Shown one piece after another: positions 25,987 to 34,522 of a stretch of 60,985 nt of DNA; the stretch's first letter is position 1; every line of letters begins with the position of its first letter. Position numbers and translations under genes: made by a program. Below the pieces are notes generated by a model. The model had not been told where the DNA came from. It saw nothing but the letters and a program-made list of their open reading frames with translations, and made no database searches. This stretch comes from Deltaproteobacteria bacterium (lineage in GTDB: Bacteria > UBA10199 > SPLOWO2-01-44-7), in assembly GCA_030648035.1 (NCBI GenBank), contig JAUSII010000116.1, forward strand, positions 1 to 60,985, given 5' to 3'.

Positions 25987-26427
25987 ATGAAAAAAATATT
26001 TTGGCTCATATTGGGAATTTTAGTGATTACTTCGCCCGCATTCGCCGAACCATCCACCCAATGCACATTGAAGTTCGACATGACAACGCGGCCCATGTTT
26101 TTCACGCGTGGCAAGGGGACGGGCACCATCACCTGCGACAGTGGAGAGACGGCTAATATAATCGTGCGAGCCTATGGCGGATGGGTGACGTTGTTCCAAA
26201 AGAAAGGCATCGACGGCAACGGAACCTTTTCAAAGGTGGAGGATATCTCCAAATTATACGGGAGCTATACCGATTCTCAAACGACCGCGGGCCACTCGGG
26301 AGCTCTGGTCAAAACACCCATCGTCTGGAAGCGCAACATCTCGCTTCAATTTTCAGGGACTCCCAAAGGCTGGAACCCCGGCGCATCGATGGGCGAGTTC
26401 CGCATTCTTCCTGCCGAGAAAAAATAA
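25987..26427 (+). CDS. small secreted protein, unknown function
   Basis: A 146-residue protein with a signal peptide (MKKIFWLILGILVITSPAFA, cleavage AFA-EP). The mature part is predicted beta-rich, with two cysteines (CTLKF, TITCDSG), a glycine-rich core (GKGTGTITCDSGE) and the end MGEFRILPAEKK. Similar exported proteins of this size occur in proteobacteria, but I cannot name a function. It probably shares the transcript of the M42 peptidase. Confidence 0.8.
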   Translation: MKKIFWLILGILVITSPAFAEPSTQCTLKFDMTTRPMFFTRGKGTGTITCDSGETANIIVRAYGGWVTLFQKKGIDGNGTFSKVEDISKLYGSYTDSQTTAGHSGALVKTPIVWKRNISLQFSGTPKGWNPGASMGEFRILPAEKK

Positions 26428-26428
26428 T

Positions 26429-27091
26429 TTATAATTTTTGAATCAGCTCGAGAGTGATTTTATCCAACCGGGTGACAACCGCATCCGCCATGGAGAGATC
26501 CTGAAAGGCCGGCATCATCGAGTTTTCAACGCCGATGGCTTTCATCCCTGCCCTCTTTGCCGCAGTGATGCCGTGGGTCGAATCTTCCAGCACAAGGCAC
26601 TCCCGGGGTTCCAATCCCAACTTTTTGGCGGCGGAAAGAAAAACATCGGGAGCGGGTTTGGGATTTTTTACATCACTGCCGGTAACGATGGTGTCAAAAT
26701 AATTTTCAAGCTGAAACTGTTTCAAAATAACATCGGCATATTCCTTAAGACCGGAAGTTGCCAATGCCGTTTTCATCTTCCAACGTTTCGCATTTTTCAA
26801 AATGGCATCCATCCCCGGCATCGGGCCGACGCCTTTGGCAACCAGCCCCATGAAATGCCGGTTGCGCGCCGCCGTAAATTCGTTGAGCCCCACTTTCAAT
26901 TGAAAATGGTGAATCAGAAGTTCCATGATCTCGCGGATGCGCATGCCGTAAAATTTTTGGGTCAGGTGGGGCGAAACCTCGGCGCTGGTTTTTCCGAAAG
27001 CCGCCAGGGCCATGTCATTCGCGGCAAAATGGATTGCGGCACTGTTGATGAGTAGATCATCCATATCGAAGAGAATGGCGGCAATCGTCAT
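26429..27091 (-). CDS. HAD-superfamily phosphatase (phosphoglycolate/beta-PGM-like)
   Basis: A 220-residue HAD hydrolase of subfamily IA. Motif I is ILFDMDDLLINSA (nucleophile Asp plus acid/base Asp two residues on), followed by a helical cap domain, motif II (KTALATSGLKEYAD), motif III lysine (VTGSDVKNPKPAPDVFL) and motif IV (CLVLEDSTHGITAAKRAGMKAIGV). It is closest in pattern to phosphoglycolate phosphatase, beta-phosphoglucomutase and 2-deoxyglucose-6-phosphatase types; the substrate is not predictable. It overlaps the greB stop by four bases. Confidence 0.9.
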   Translation of the reverse strand: MTIAAILFDMDDLLINSAAIHFAANDMALAAFGKTSAEVSPHLTQKFYGMRIREIMELLIHHFQLKVGLNEFTAARNRHFMGLVAKGVGPMPGMDAILKNAKRWKMKTALATSGLKEYADVILKQFQLENYFDTIVTGSDVKNPKPAPDVFLSAAKKLGLEPRECLVLEDSTHGITAAKRAGMKAIGVENSMMPAFQDLSMADAVVTRLDKITLELIQKL

Positions 27092-27648
27092 TGCAGGGCC
27101 TCATAGCGAACCTCGACAATCTCGATCTCGCGCGGGCCCTTGGGTGAGCGAAATGAAACGACATCCCCCTCCCCCTTTTTGAGAATGGCTTTGGCGAGCG
27201 GCGACACCCAGCTGATGTGGTTTTTTTCAAAATCGATTTCATCCACGCCGACAATCGAATAGGTTTTTAAACTTCCCTCTTCGTCTTTGAGAACCACCGT
27301 GGCCCCGAAAAAAATCTGGTCTGATTTTCTTTTGGAAGGGTCGACCACCTCGGCCGCATCGAGCCGTTTGGTCAAAAAGCGGATGCGCCGGTCGATTTCA
27401 CGAAGCCGACGCTTGCCATAAATATAATCGGCATTTTCGGAGCGATCTCCATTGCCCGCGGCCCACGCCACTGTGGCCGTCATCTCCGGTCGCTTCTTAT
27501 AAAGAAGCTCGTGCAACTCTTCTTTAAGGCGTTTGAATCCGCCGGGCGTAATATAATTTTTGGATCCGGCGGGAATCGCAGGTTCTTCAATCTCCGGCTC
27601 TTCCTCTTCATGCGATCCGTCGCCCTCTTTGATGAATGCTTTACTCAT
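27088..27648 (-). CDS. greB: transcription elongation factor GreB
   Basis: Gre factor that enters the RNA polymerase secondary channel and stimulates cleavage of backtracked RNA. The 186-residue protein has an acidic N-terminal extension (EEEEPEIEEP), the coiled-coil domain (ITPGGFKRLKEELHELLYKKRPE) with the acidic tip GDRSENADYIYGKRRLREIDRRIRFL, and a C-terminal FKBP-like domain (HISWVSPLAKAILKKGEGD). YIYGKRRLREIDRR points to GreB rather than GreA. Confidence 0.9.
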   Translation of the reverse strand: MSKAFIKEGDGSHEEEEPEIEEPAIPAGSKNYITPGGFKRLKEELHELLYKKRPEMTATVAWAAGNGDRSENADYIYGKRRLREIDRRIRFLTKRLDAAEVVDPSKRKSDQIFFGATVVLKDEEGSLKTYSIVGVDEIDFEKNHISWVSPLAKAILKKGEGDVVSFRSPKGPREIEIVEVRYEALQ

Positions 27649-27676
27649 AATTATTTCCCTGACATTCTTTGGCCCG

Positions 27677-27961
27677 ATGAAAAAACAAAAATGGTTCGTC
27701 TATATTCTTAAGTGCGGCGACAAATCATTATACACTGGCATCACCAATGATCTCAAACGCCGTCTTTTGCAACACAACAACGGCAGTGGAGCGCGTTACA
27801 CCCGAAGTCGCCTTCCTGTGAAACTTGTCTATTCCGAAACGGCAAAGAGCCGTGGGGCGGCACTCACACGCGAGTGGGAGATCAAGAAGCTGACGCGGAG
27901 CCAAAAGAAAAAACTGGCCGTTTGCAACCGACCGCGTCGAGCCTCTGTTCGGCCCGGGTGA
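27677..27961 (+). CDS. GIY-YIG domain protein (YhbQ-like)
   Basis: A 94-residue single-domain GIY-YIG nuclease-like protein. The motif reads FVYILKCGDKSLYTGITNDLKRRLLQHN, with the later ARYTRSRLPVKLVYSE and TREWEIKKLTRSQK typical of the YhbQ/UPF0213 group. The biological role of this group is poorly known. The ATG at 27677 gives the normal N-terminus; the frame is open from 27560. Its last 80 bases overlap the end of the convergent helicase gene. Confidence 0.88.
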   Translation: MKKQKWFVYILKCGDKSLYTGITNDLKRRLLQHNNGSGARYTRSRLPVKLVYSETAKSRGAALTREWEIKKLTRSQKKKLAVCNRPRRASVRPG

Positions 27962-29831
27962 CCGCAACATAAAGCAGATTGCGCTCTTCTTCGCTGGTCA
28001 GTTTATAATTTTCTTCGGAGGGTTCCACGATCAGCACATTTCTGAATTCCAGACCCTTCACCTGATGCACATTGGTGACGGTGACTCCGGGAGAAAAATC
28101 AAACTGGTCGCGATGCCCCAATCGAACGGATGGATATCCCAACTTTCGCAGTTCCTCCACCAGCTTCTGCGCCTCTTTGGGCCAACGGCAGATGACCGAT
28201 GAGAGCGCGTGCGGATTTTCCTTGAGCCGCGCCCCAATCCATTGACCAACGAGGTTGGGCAAAACCTGCGGCCCTTCGGCGCGGATGAACGTGGGCGATG
28301 GGCCACTGCGCTGTGTGCGCGGCGCTTCCATCGTCCCCGCACCATCACTGCGAAGACGACTCGCCACTTCCATGATCTCTTGCGTGGAACGGTGCGACAC
28401 CGTCAGCGTGATTGGCGTCGTCTCTTCAAAACCGGCATCTTTCAGCATGATCTCCCAGCTGTCGAAGTTGCGCCCCATCACAATTTTTTGCGCGGTGTCG
28501 CCAACCAGCGTCACCGTTCTTTTCTGATCGAGCGCATTAAGCAGAGCCCGAATCTCCATCAGGCCAAAATCCTGAACCTCATCAATCACAATATGATCGC
28601 AAACTCCCAGACTCTTCGAATCCTTCACCGGATAATAGCCGTGCTCAATATAAACCAGGTTGAGCAGAATCGAATCGTCCTGAAAATCAAAGGCCATCTC
28701 TTTGATCTGCTCTTTTAATTGGGAACAAATCGCATCCCATTTTGGAAAAAAGAGATCGAGCGTTGTGAGGTAGTTAAAAAAAACAAAAAGATCGACCAGC
28801 TTGTTTTTTGTTTTTCGGTCTGGAAATTTCTCGACAAATTTAAAAAGATGTTCGAAGCAGACGGCGGAAGATTTGAACATCTCCAGCTCGCGACTCTTTT
28901 TAAAATTACCCGCAGTTCTCACTCCAAAAAGTTCCGTCACAATCTGGTTGGCCCATTGGTGAAACGTGCGAATGGGAACGGCCTTAACGTTGAGTTCGGG
29001 GAGAGTCGTTTGAATATATGTTTTGAGCGAGCGATTGAACATCACCACCAGACATTTCTCCGGCCGCAATCCCCCATTGTCTTTATGTAGAAGCCACGCC
29101 AGCCGATGCAGAGCCACCGTGGTTTTGCCGCTCCCGGCCACGCCCTGTATCACAATCGGCTTGCCCGGATCCCGGGTGATCCACTGAAACTGTTCCGGCG
29201 TGATGAGAGAGAGAATCGGGGGGAGATGACCGTCGTGACGAAAACTTCTGGAGGCCGGTTGCTCTTTGCCCTCTCCCGCTTTCCAACCCTCCTTCTCGCG
29301 GTAGACATTTCCCTGTGCCGTCTCCACCACATGCAGATTTTCCCTTTTTCCCTGATAGGAGCGGCGAAGACCGATGACGCCCTCGCGCTCGCGCCCCTGT
29401 ATCGTTTCAAAAAATTCGTCGCCCTCGCGATAATCATAATAAAGTTTGCTGATGGGGGCCTTGCGCCAGTCGATGATTCGCTGATCGGGAAAACTCTCCG
29501 TCCCCAGACGAAACTCGACCGACTTGTCCCCTTCTTCCGTCACCACGCGCGCGAAGTAGGGTTGTTCTTCCAGACTCTCCAACCCCTCGGTCTTGTTTTT
29601 GCGCAATTTCGAAAGACCGTGCGCCACCGCCTCATCGCTCGCCAATGCGGCTTTGTCCTCATCGCGCCGGCTGGCAACAATCTCCGCAGTCAACTCGCGC
29701 GCGAGCTTGCTGTCCTGATTAAAATCGGAAATGGCGCGGCGAATCTCTTTCACCACTGCGGCGTGCGTCTCCCGCCAGCGTTTGTCTTCTTCCGCGCCTA
29801 TTTCGAGCGCCTCTTTTTCAGTCAGTGCCAT
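27882..29831 (-). CDS. UvrD/HelD-like superfamily I helicase
   Basis: About 649 residues. SF1 motifs are Walker A GVAGSGKTTVALHRLAWLL, motif II VIDEVQDFG, motif III LVGDTAQKI, motif V GVTVTNVHQVKGLEF and motif VI LYVAVTRAEQRLD. A long N-terminal helical region (EKEALEIGAEEDKRWRETHAAVVKEI) before the ATPase core resembles HelD-type enzymes that recycle RNA polymerase, more than classical UvrD. The ATG at 29831 has AAGAGG six bases upstream; an ATG at 29846 lacks it. It overlaps the end of prfC, so the pair is co-transcribed. Confidence 0.87.
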   Translation of the reverse strand: MALTEKEALEIGAEEDKRWRETHAAVVKEIRRAISDFNQDSKLARELTAEIVASRRDEDKAALASDEAVAHGLSKLRKNKTEGLESLEEQPYFARVVTEEGDKSVEFRLGTESFPDQRIIDWRKAPISKLYYDYREGDEFFETIQGREREGVIGLRRSYQGKRENLHVVETAQGNVYREKEGWKAGEGKEQPASRSFRHDGHLPPILSLITPEQFQWITRDPGKPIVIQGVAGSGKTTVALHRLAWLLHKDNGGLRPEKCLVVMFNRSLKTYIQTTLPELNVKAVPIRTFHQWANQIVTELFGVRTAGNFKKSRELEMFKSSAVCFEHLFKFVEKFPDRKTKNKLVDLFVFFNYLTTLDLFFPKWDAICSQLKEQIKEMAFDFQDDSILLNLVYIEHGYYPVKDSKSLGVCDHIVIDEVQDFGLMEIRALLNALDQKRTVTLVGDTAQKIVMGRNFDSWEIMLKDAGFEETTPITLTVSHRSTQEIMEVASRLRSDGAGTMEAPRTQRSGPSPTFIRAEGPQVLPNLVGQWIGARLKENPHALSSVICRWPKEAQKLVEELRKLGYPSVRLGHRDQFDFSPGVTVTNVHQVKGLEFRNVLIVEPSEENYKLTSEEERNLLYVAVTRAEQRLDAVGCKRPVFSFGSASAS

Positions 29832-31437
29832 GGAGTTCCTCTTCATAATTGAGCAGGCTGGAATAAAATTTGATCTCGGGATTTTTTTCCTCGATATATT
29901 GTTTTTCCCAGTCGCTCTTGAATAGCATCATCGGATATTCGCGCACATCATAGACGATGTGGGAGTGGTAATAACTTTTAAAATCGTCCATCTTATTTTT
30001 GTTTTTGGAATGATACCAGCACGAAACAGTGTAACCCATCGGCGGGAAAACTGCATCGGCCCCATATTCGTTGAGCAGTCGAAACTTAACGACTTCCAGT
30101 TGCAACGGCCCCACCACGCCAATGATCGTCTCCGAATTGTGCATGCGATGAAAAATCTGCGAGGTCCCCTCTTCGGCCAACTGCTCCAGACCTTTGCGCA
30201 GTTGTTTTATCTTGATCGGATTTTTGAGTTCCACGCGACAGAAAAGATCGGGAGAAAATTGCGGGATGCCGGCAAACTTCAATTCTTCCCCCATCGTTAG
30301 CGTGTCACCAATCATCAGCGTGCCACGGTCGTGAATGCCGATGATGTCGCCGGCATAGGCGCGGTCGATATTTTTTCTCTCCTGCGACATAAACTGCAGG
30401 GCATTGTTGATCTTGAAATCACGCGCATGCCGGACATGATAAACTGTCATCCCCTGAATAAATTCTCCCGAACAGATGCGCAAAAAAGCACAGCGATCGC
30501 GGTGCCGGGGATCCATGTTGGCCTGGATTTTAAAAATGAGCCCGGTGAAAGGGGCCTCTTCAGGGTCGACCAGACGACTCGCGGCCGGACGCGGTCTGGG
30601 GCTGGGAGCATAACGGATGAACGCCTCCAGCAATTCCTGCACACCAAAATTATTGACGGCCGATCCAAAAAAAACGGGACTCAACTCCCCTTTTAAAAAA
30701 CGTTCCTGGTCAAAATCATGTCCCGCCCCCTGCAACAACTCGAGATCGCTTTTCAATTTGTCGATCCATTCCTGTCCCACTTTTTCGCAGAGGATCGGAT
30801 CTTCCAGATCGGTAAAAACTTCCTGCGTAAATTTGAGCGTCTTCTGCCCCGCCGCGAAGAGACGCATTTTTTTCTCCATCAGATCATAGACGCCCTTAAA
30901 ACGTCCGCCACTCCCCACCGGCCACGTCATGGTGAAACAGGGAAGCTGCAAAACCTTTTCCACTTCATCAATCAGCTCAAAGGGATCGCGCCCTTCACGA
31001 TCGAGCTTGTTCATAAAGGTGATGATGGGAAGATGACGATCGCGGCACACCTGAAACAATTTTTTGGTCTGTGTCTCGATCCCCTTGGCGGAGTCGATCA
31101 CCATCAACGCGCTGTCGACCGCCGTCAAAACACGATAGGTGTCTTCGCTGAAATCCTGATGGCCCGGGGTGTCGAGCAGATTGAACTCGTGATCGGCGTA
31201 GGAAAATTGCATGACGCTGGAGGCGACAGAAATGCCGCGCTGTTTTTCAATCTCCATCCAGTCGGAGGTGGCAAAGTGTCCCCGCTTGGCCTTGACCACT
31301 CCCGCCATGTGTATGGCGTTGCCGAAAAGAAGCAGTTTTTCGGTGATGGTGGTTTTGCCGGCGTCCGGGTGCGAAATAATCGCAAATGTTTTGCGGCGTC
31401 TTATTTCGCGCTCTGTTTCGGGGGATACTTTGTTCAT
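29818..31437 (-). CDS. prfC: peptide chain release factor 3
   Basis: Translational GTPase that removes RF1/RF2 from the ribosome after termination. The 539-residue protein shows the G motifs SHPDAGKTTITEKLL, RGISVASSVMQF, DTPGHQDF and NKLDREG, and RF3-specific blocks such as VGPLQLEVVKFRLLNEYGA. Length and motifs are normal. A csp terminator lies 18 bases before its start, so it needs its own promoter or read-through. Confidence 0.95.
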   Translation of the reverse strand: MNKVSPETEREIRRRKTFAIISHPDAGKTTITEKLLLFGNAIHMAGVVKAKRGHFATSDWMEIEKQRGISVASSVMQFSYADHEFNLLDTPGHQDFSEDTYRVLTAVDSALMVIDSAKGIETQTKKLFQVCRDRHLPIITFMNKLDREGRDPFELIDEVEKVLQLPCFTMTWPVGSGGRFKGVYDLMEKKMRLFAAGQKTLKFTQEVFTDLEDPILCEKVGQEWIDKLKSDLELLQGAGHDFDQERFLKGELSPVFFGSAVNNFGVQELLEAFIRYAPSPRPRPAASRLVDPEEAPFTGLIFKIQANMDPRHRDRCAFLRICSGEFIQGMTVYHVRHARDFKINNALQFMSQERKNIDRAYAGDIIGIHDRGTLMIGDTLTMGEELKFAGIPQFSPDLFCRVELKNPIKIKQLRKGLEQLAEEGTSQIFHRMHNSETIIGVVGPLQLEVVKFRLLNEYGADAVFPPMGYTVSCWYHSKNKNKMDDFKSYYHSHIVYDVREYPMMLFKSDWEKQYIEEKNPEIKFYSSLLNYEEELHGTD

Positions 31438-31454
31438 AAATTGGGAAAGTCAAA

Positions 31455-31480
31455 AGCCGCACCGGTTTCCCGGAGCGGCT
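31455..31480 (-). terminator. terminator downstream of csp
   Basis: On the minus strand AGCCGC-T-CCGG, a GAAA tetraloop, CCGG-T-GCGGCT, then TTTTGACTTT. The GNRA loop and GC-rich stem make this a strong terminator between csp and prfC. Confidence 0.8.
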
Positions 31481-31503
31481 CTGATCATGAGATTATAGGC
31501 CGA

Positions 31504-31716
31504 TTAAAGTTTTGTGACTTCAGCGGCAAAATCCCCCTTGGGGCCCTGGCTGACGGTGAACTCAACCTGCTGGCCTTCAGCGAGAGATTTGAAACCGTCT
31601 CCCAGAATATTGGTGTGATGGACGAAAAGATCCTTTCCACCATTTTCGGGGGTGATAAAACCGAACCCCTTGGCGTCGTTGAACCACTTGACTGTACCTT
31701 TTTGCTTGTCTGACAT
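31504..31716 (-). CDS. cold shock protein, CspA family
   Basis: A 70-residue single cold-shock domain. RNA-binding motifs are KGFGFI (RNP1) and DLFVHH (RNP2), with the start [11 protein letters not shown]. Acts as an RNA chaperone or antiterminator. AAGGAGG lies six bases before the ATG. Followed by its own terminator. Confidence 0.95.
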   Translation of the reverse strand: MSDKQKGTVKWFNDAKGFGFITPENGGKDLFVHHTNILGDGFKSLAEGQQVEFTVSQGPKGDFAAEVTKL

Positions 31717-31775
31717 GATGCCCTCCTTGATTTTTTGGGACCCTATGCGAATTAAAAAACCTTGGCAACAGTATT

Positions 31776-32108
31776 TTACAACCCCTTCACATAATCATCA
31801 ATTCGCCTTCGATCCTCGTTTACCTTGTCGCCTTTGAAATATATTTCGATGAATTCCACATTCCCTTTTTTCTGATACCATGCATAAACGATTCGCAATG
31901 AGGAACCTTTCAAATACCGGCAAAACAACCGTGCTTTAAGAATGGAAACATCCTCATGTTTGATGATAACGTTGAAATGTTTGCTATTGCCCAATGGTTG
32001 AATGAGGAGCAACCGCTTGAATTCTTCAAGATCGTCCGACAGAGAACGGTATTTTTTTGCCAATCGTTTAAATTCTTTTGTAAATTCCGGACCCGCATCA
32101 AAGGTCAT
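31776..32108 (-). CDS. RelE/HigB-like toxin candidate
   Basis: About 110 residues, basic, with a RelE-like layout: an N-terminal helix ([27 protein letters not shown]) and beta strands with [22 protein letters not shown] and [20 protein letters not shown]. RelE-type toxins cut mRNA on the ribosome. The start at 32108 (or 32114) lies inside the end of the upstream antitoxin-like gene, the classic antitoxin-first overlap. The identification rests on size, charge pattern and partner, so it is moderate. Confidence 0.68.
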   Translation of the reverse strand: MTFDAGPEFTKEFKRLAKKYRSLSDDLEEFKRLLLIQPLGNSKHFNVIIKHEDVSILKARLFCRYLKGSSLRIVYAWYQKKGNVEFIEIYFKGDKVNEDRRRIDDYVKGL

Positions 32109-32877
32109 CGCCATAATTTCTCACAGAATATTTTTCATCGCGATAAAACACGCTTTCATAGGAAAGTGGCTCGCCAAAATTGCGCGTCAACCATGGAACA
32201 TCTCCGTGGGAATAGTCGCTTAACTCTTTGGCATTTTTATCCGACAATCTGGCCAACACTTCGTCGATATGCTCCTTCTCCCGCGCGGAAAACAGGGAAA
32301 GGTCGGGAGAACGGTGGGGAAGGTACTTTTTCTGTTCGTGCTGAAAATATTTGCTTTTAACGGTCTCCAATTCTCCCTGCGATTCCATCTGTTCAATAAT
32401 TTTTTTAAATTCAACGGGGGTGGGACCATAATGGTTTTTGATATAGGTGGCACCAATCAACTGCTCCTCAAATTTTTCATAATAATCAAAGTCAATAAAG
32501 TAGAGCAATTTATACAACACCGTTTCACCCACATTCGGCTTGCCCCCGACTTTTGACAAAATGTAGAGCAAAACCTCTTTGAACTTTTTAAGATTTTTCT
32601 GTGGAATACTGACGCGGATTCCCTCTTTTTGCGACCGCACCACTTTCTCATCCCTCTCAATTTGGACGACAGGAGCCAACCCTTCTTCCCCGCGCAAAAA
32701 CTTTTCAAACGGGATGCTGAAAATATCCGCCAACTTCTTTGCCTCGGTAATCGTCAAATCACGATCGCCCTGCTCAATCTGCACATACGTTGGGCGAGAG
32801 ATGCCCAATTCTGATGCCAAAAATTCCTGTGTCAGATTGTGTTTTTTGCGCTGTTCCTGAATGAATTTTGAAAGCAT
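32098..32877 (-). CDS. Panacea-domain (DUF4065) antitoxin with XRE HTH
   Basis: A 259-residue protein. Residues 1-65 form an XRE-type HTH (LTQEFLASELGISRPTYVQIEQGDRDLTITEAKKLADIF). The C-terminal part is a Panacea/DUF4065/SocA domain (KLLYFIDFDYYEKFEEQLIGATYIKNHYGPTP). Panacea domains neutralise many unrelated toxins, and the HTH would repress the operon. The next gene, overlapping its stop, encodes the toxin candidate. A consensus promoter lies just upstream. Confidence 0.85.
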   Translation of the reverse strand: MLSKFIQEQRKKHNLTQEFLASELGISRPTYVQIEQGDRDLTITEAKKLADIFSIPFEKFLRGEEGLAPVVQIERDEKVVRSQKEGIRVSIPQKNLKKFKEVLLYILSKVGGKPNVGETVLYKLLYFIDFDYYEKFEEQLIGATYIKNHYGPTPVEFKKIIEQMESQGELETVKSKYFQHEQKKYLPHRSPDLSLFSAREKEHIDEVLARLSDKNAKELSDYSHGDVPWLTRNFGEPLSYESVFYRDEKYSVRNYGDDL

Positions 32878-32883
32878 GGACTC

Positions 32884-32912
32884 ATGCTAGTGGATGTAAA
32901 AATTATTGTCAA
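32884..32912 (-). promoter_or_regulatory. promoter of the toxin-antitoxin operon
   Basis: Minus strand TTGACA (32912-32907), 17 bases, TAGCAT (32889-32884), only 7 bases before the antitoxin ATG, so the message would be leaderless. A nearby imperfect palindrome (AATGT ... ACATT, about 32917-32937) could be the operator for the HTH domain. Confidence 0.6.
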
Positions 32913-32937
32913 TTTAAATGTAAATATTTTTAACATT

Positions 32938-33996
32938 TTAAAGCGTCAGAGACAAAGAAGAGACGACAAAGCCGTCGGGTTTGACCAGAGTGCCGGTGTT
33001 GTTTGTGTAGATCGGATTTTGGGCGTGAAAACCCCGCATTTCGGTTCGCCATAAGAACCCTTTCCAAAGCTGGACATCGACATTGACAGAACCGCCCCAT
33101 GTTTTGAAGCCATCGGAGGTGTTGGTCGCCACAATCACCTGATCGGCGTCCCAATAAAATTCCATGCGACCTGTCATCGAAATCACTTTTGAAAAAGCAT
33201 GACGAAGTTGCACATGTCCTCCATGCCAAAAACTGAACCCATCAACATTCGGCTTGGCTTGCTGGCCAAAGTCGTATTGGGCGGCCACTTGCCAGGTGGA
33301 GGTCAGATTATATTTTGCATAAACATCGTTAAAAAATCGCATCTCCCCCGATTCCTTCCCGATAAAATTATTATAGTTCAGCGAAAAAACATCACTCGGA
33401 GTATACGCGACACTCATTCCGACCGATTTACTGTGATCGAGTGGTGTAATCCTCTGCCAACCATTCATCACGTTCAACTGCACCAGCCAGGGATCGGATA
33501 TTTTGTAACTCATCCGAACACCGAGCTGATAATAGGGTGAAAAATCGCAGGGCATGGAACGGGTGTAAGTCCAGTCATTGCGGGAAATAAAACTTTCCAT
33601 GCCATAGGGTGAAAAATAGATTCCGGTATCGATCCAGAAATCTTTTAACGGCTGAAAGCCGACATAGGATTCCTGCAGAAAACGGACATTTGTATTTTCT
33701 TCTGCGGAATAGTTTCTGTTGACGGCCCTGCCCCCCTGCACCGCCAGACGACCCCTCACAAAATCACTCTCCAGATTCAAATCGGCGTAGGCCAGATTGA
33801 CATTAAAACCATCACGCGCCGGAGTCGTGAGATAAGGGACACTGCCGCCCGGGGGGTTGTCAAAATCGTAGGCATAATATCCATCCACAAAAGCACCCGC
33901 TTTGAGATGTTTGGTAATAGCATGACCTCCCTGATAATACTGCGCCCATGCAGAGTTCTGCGCGCAGAGCAGAAAAAACAAAATCCATTTTTTCAT
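32938..33996 (-). CDS. outer-membrane beta-barrel protein (kdp-associated, BBP2-like)
   Basis: A 352-residue protein with a signal peptide (MKKWILFFLLCAQNSAWAQ) and alternating aromatic beta strands to the end (VVSSLSLTL), typical of a 14-16 strand porin of the BBP2/OmpL-like class. Such barrels often follow kdp genes in delta- and acidobacterial genomes. Here its start overlaps the stop of a kdpE fragment by four bases (ATGA), showing that it was once translated together with kdpE. It may aid potassium uptake or another solute; it now stands behind the kdp deletion scar. Confidence 0.82.
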   Translation of the reverse strand: MKKWILFFLLCAQNSAWAQYYQGGHAITKHLKAGAFVDGYYAYDFDNPPGGSVPYLTTPARDGFNVNLAYADLNLESDFVRGRLAVQGGRAVNRNYSAEENTNVRFLQESYVGFQPLKDFWIDTGIYFSPYGMESFISRNDWTYTRSMPCDFSPYYQLGVRMSYKISDPWLVQLNVMNGWQRITPLDHSKSVGMSVAYTPSDVFSLNYNNFIGKESGEMRFFNDVYAKYNLTSTWQVAAQYDFGQQAKPNVDGFSFWHGGHVQLRHAFSKVISMTGRMEFYWDADQVIVATNTSDGFKTWGGSVNVDVQLWKGFLWRTEMRGFHAQNPIYTNNTGTLVKPDGFVVSSLSLTL

Positions 33997-34146
33997 TTTT
34001 TTTCTTCCTTGATGAGAAGCCGGTATCCGACACCCGGCTCTGTCACGATTAATTTTGTCGATTCTTCATCCGGTTCTATTTTTCGGCGCAGGTGTCCCAT
34101 ATAAACTCTCAAATATTGGGTATGCTCCACCGAATTGGGGGGTGAA
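33993..34146 (-). pseudogene. kdpE: kdpE remnant (C-terminal DNA-binding part)
   Basis: Only the last ~48 codons of an OmpR-family winged-helix response regulator remain: VEHTQYLRVYMGHLRRKIEP followed by LIVTEPGVGYRLL, the strongly conserved end of KdpE. The receiver domain and the first half of the DNA-binding domain are missing. Upstream the sequence is joined directly to kdpF, in another frame. So kdpA, kdpB, kdpC, kdpD and most of kdpE appear to have been removed in one deletion. Confidence 0.8.
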
Positions 34147-34210
34147 GTATGGCGTAGAGCAGATAACCCGCCAAAACAATTGCGATGATTCCGGCCAGAT
34201 AGCAATCCAT
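34109..34210 (-). CDS. kdpF: KdpF-like peptide with a foreign tail (deletion scar)
   Basis: A 33-codon frame beginning MDCYLAGIIAIVLAGYLLYAILHP, a single membrane helix followed by the YALLHPE-like end of KdpF, the small subunit that stabilises the KdpFABC potassium pump. AAAGGAG lies six bases upstream. After HPP the frame runs on in out-of-frame kdpE sequence (IRWSIPNI) and stops. The pump genes it should serve are absent, so this is a relic that may still be expressed. Confidence 0.75.
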   Translation of the reverse strand: MDCYLAGIIAIVLAGYLLYAILHPPIRWSIPNI

Positions 34211-34333
34211 GGGAAGCTCCTTTACAGAGGAACTTGGAGATGAGGAAGTAAAAATAATGTAAAAATTTGGCGGGCCACCGTGGACGACGTTAGAACCAAG
34301 ATTCAACAAACACCAGGGCTGATTTTCATCCCC

Positions 34334-34506
34334 AAGCTGGCAGCTTAAGACTTGGTTACTTTGTTAAGACGGGGCCGCGTAGCGGTCACGTCCGCCGAAG
34401 GCGGCTCTTATTGGCCCGTAGGCCAGTTCGCTGGGATATCGCCACACAGGCCAAATTTTACCCCACCGTGGGGCTCACTATATATTTTTACCGGTGCTTC
34501 TACCGG
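34334..34506 (-). ncRNA. six-hairpin structured element, possible solo HEARO/omega-RNA-like relic
   Basis: Six short perfect hairpins follow one another: 34334-34346 (AAGCT/AGCTT), 34375-34385 (CCGC/GCGG), 34392-34404 (CCGCC/GGCGG), 34412-34425 (TGGCC/GGCCA), 34461-34473 (CCCCAC/GTGGGG), 34491-34506 (CCGGT/ACCGG). Read on the minus strand the fourth has a C(UACG)G tetraloop, which favours an RNA on that strand. The hairpin string, CAGCGAAC and AAGTAACCAAGTC recall the HEARO RNA that accompanies IscB nucleases, but no IscB or TnpB frame is nearby. The class name is a guess from memory; the hairpins are plain. Confidence 0.5.
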
Positions 34507-34522
34507 CGTTTTCAGACACTCG

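Noticed and set aside
34109..34309. 66-residue frame including upstream of KdpF
   Set aside because: The ribosome site AAAGGAG and the membrane helix both support a start at 34210; upstream residues are not KdpF-like.
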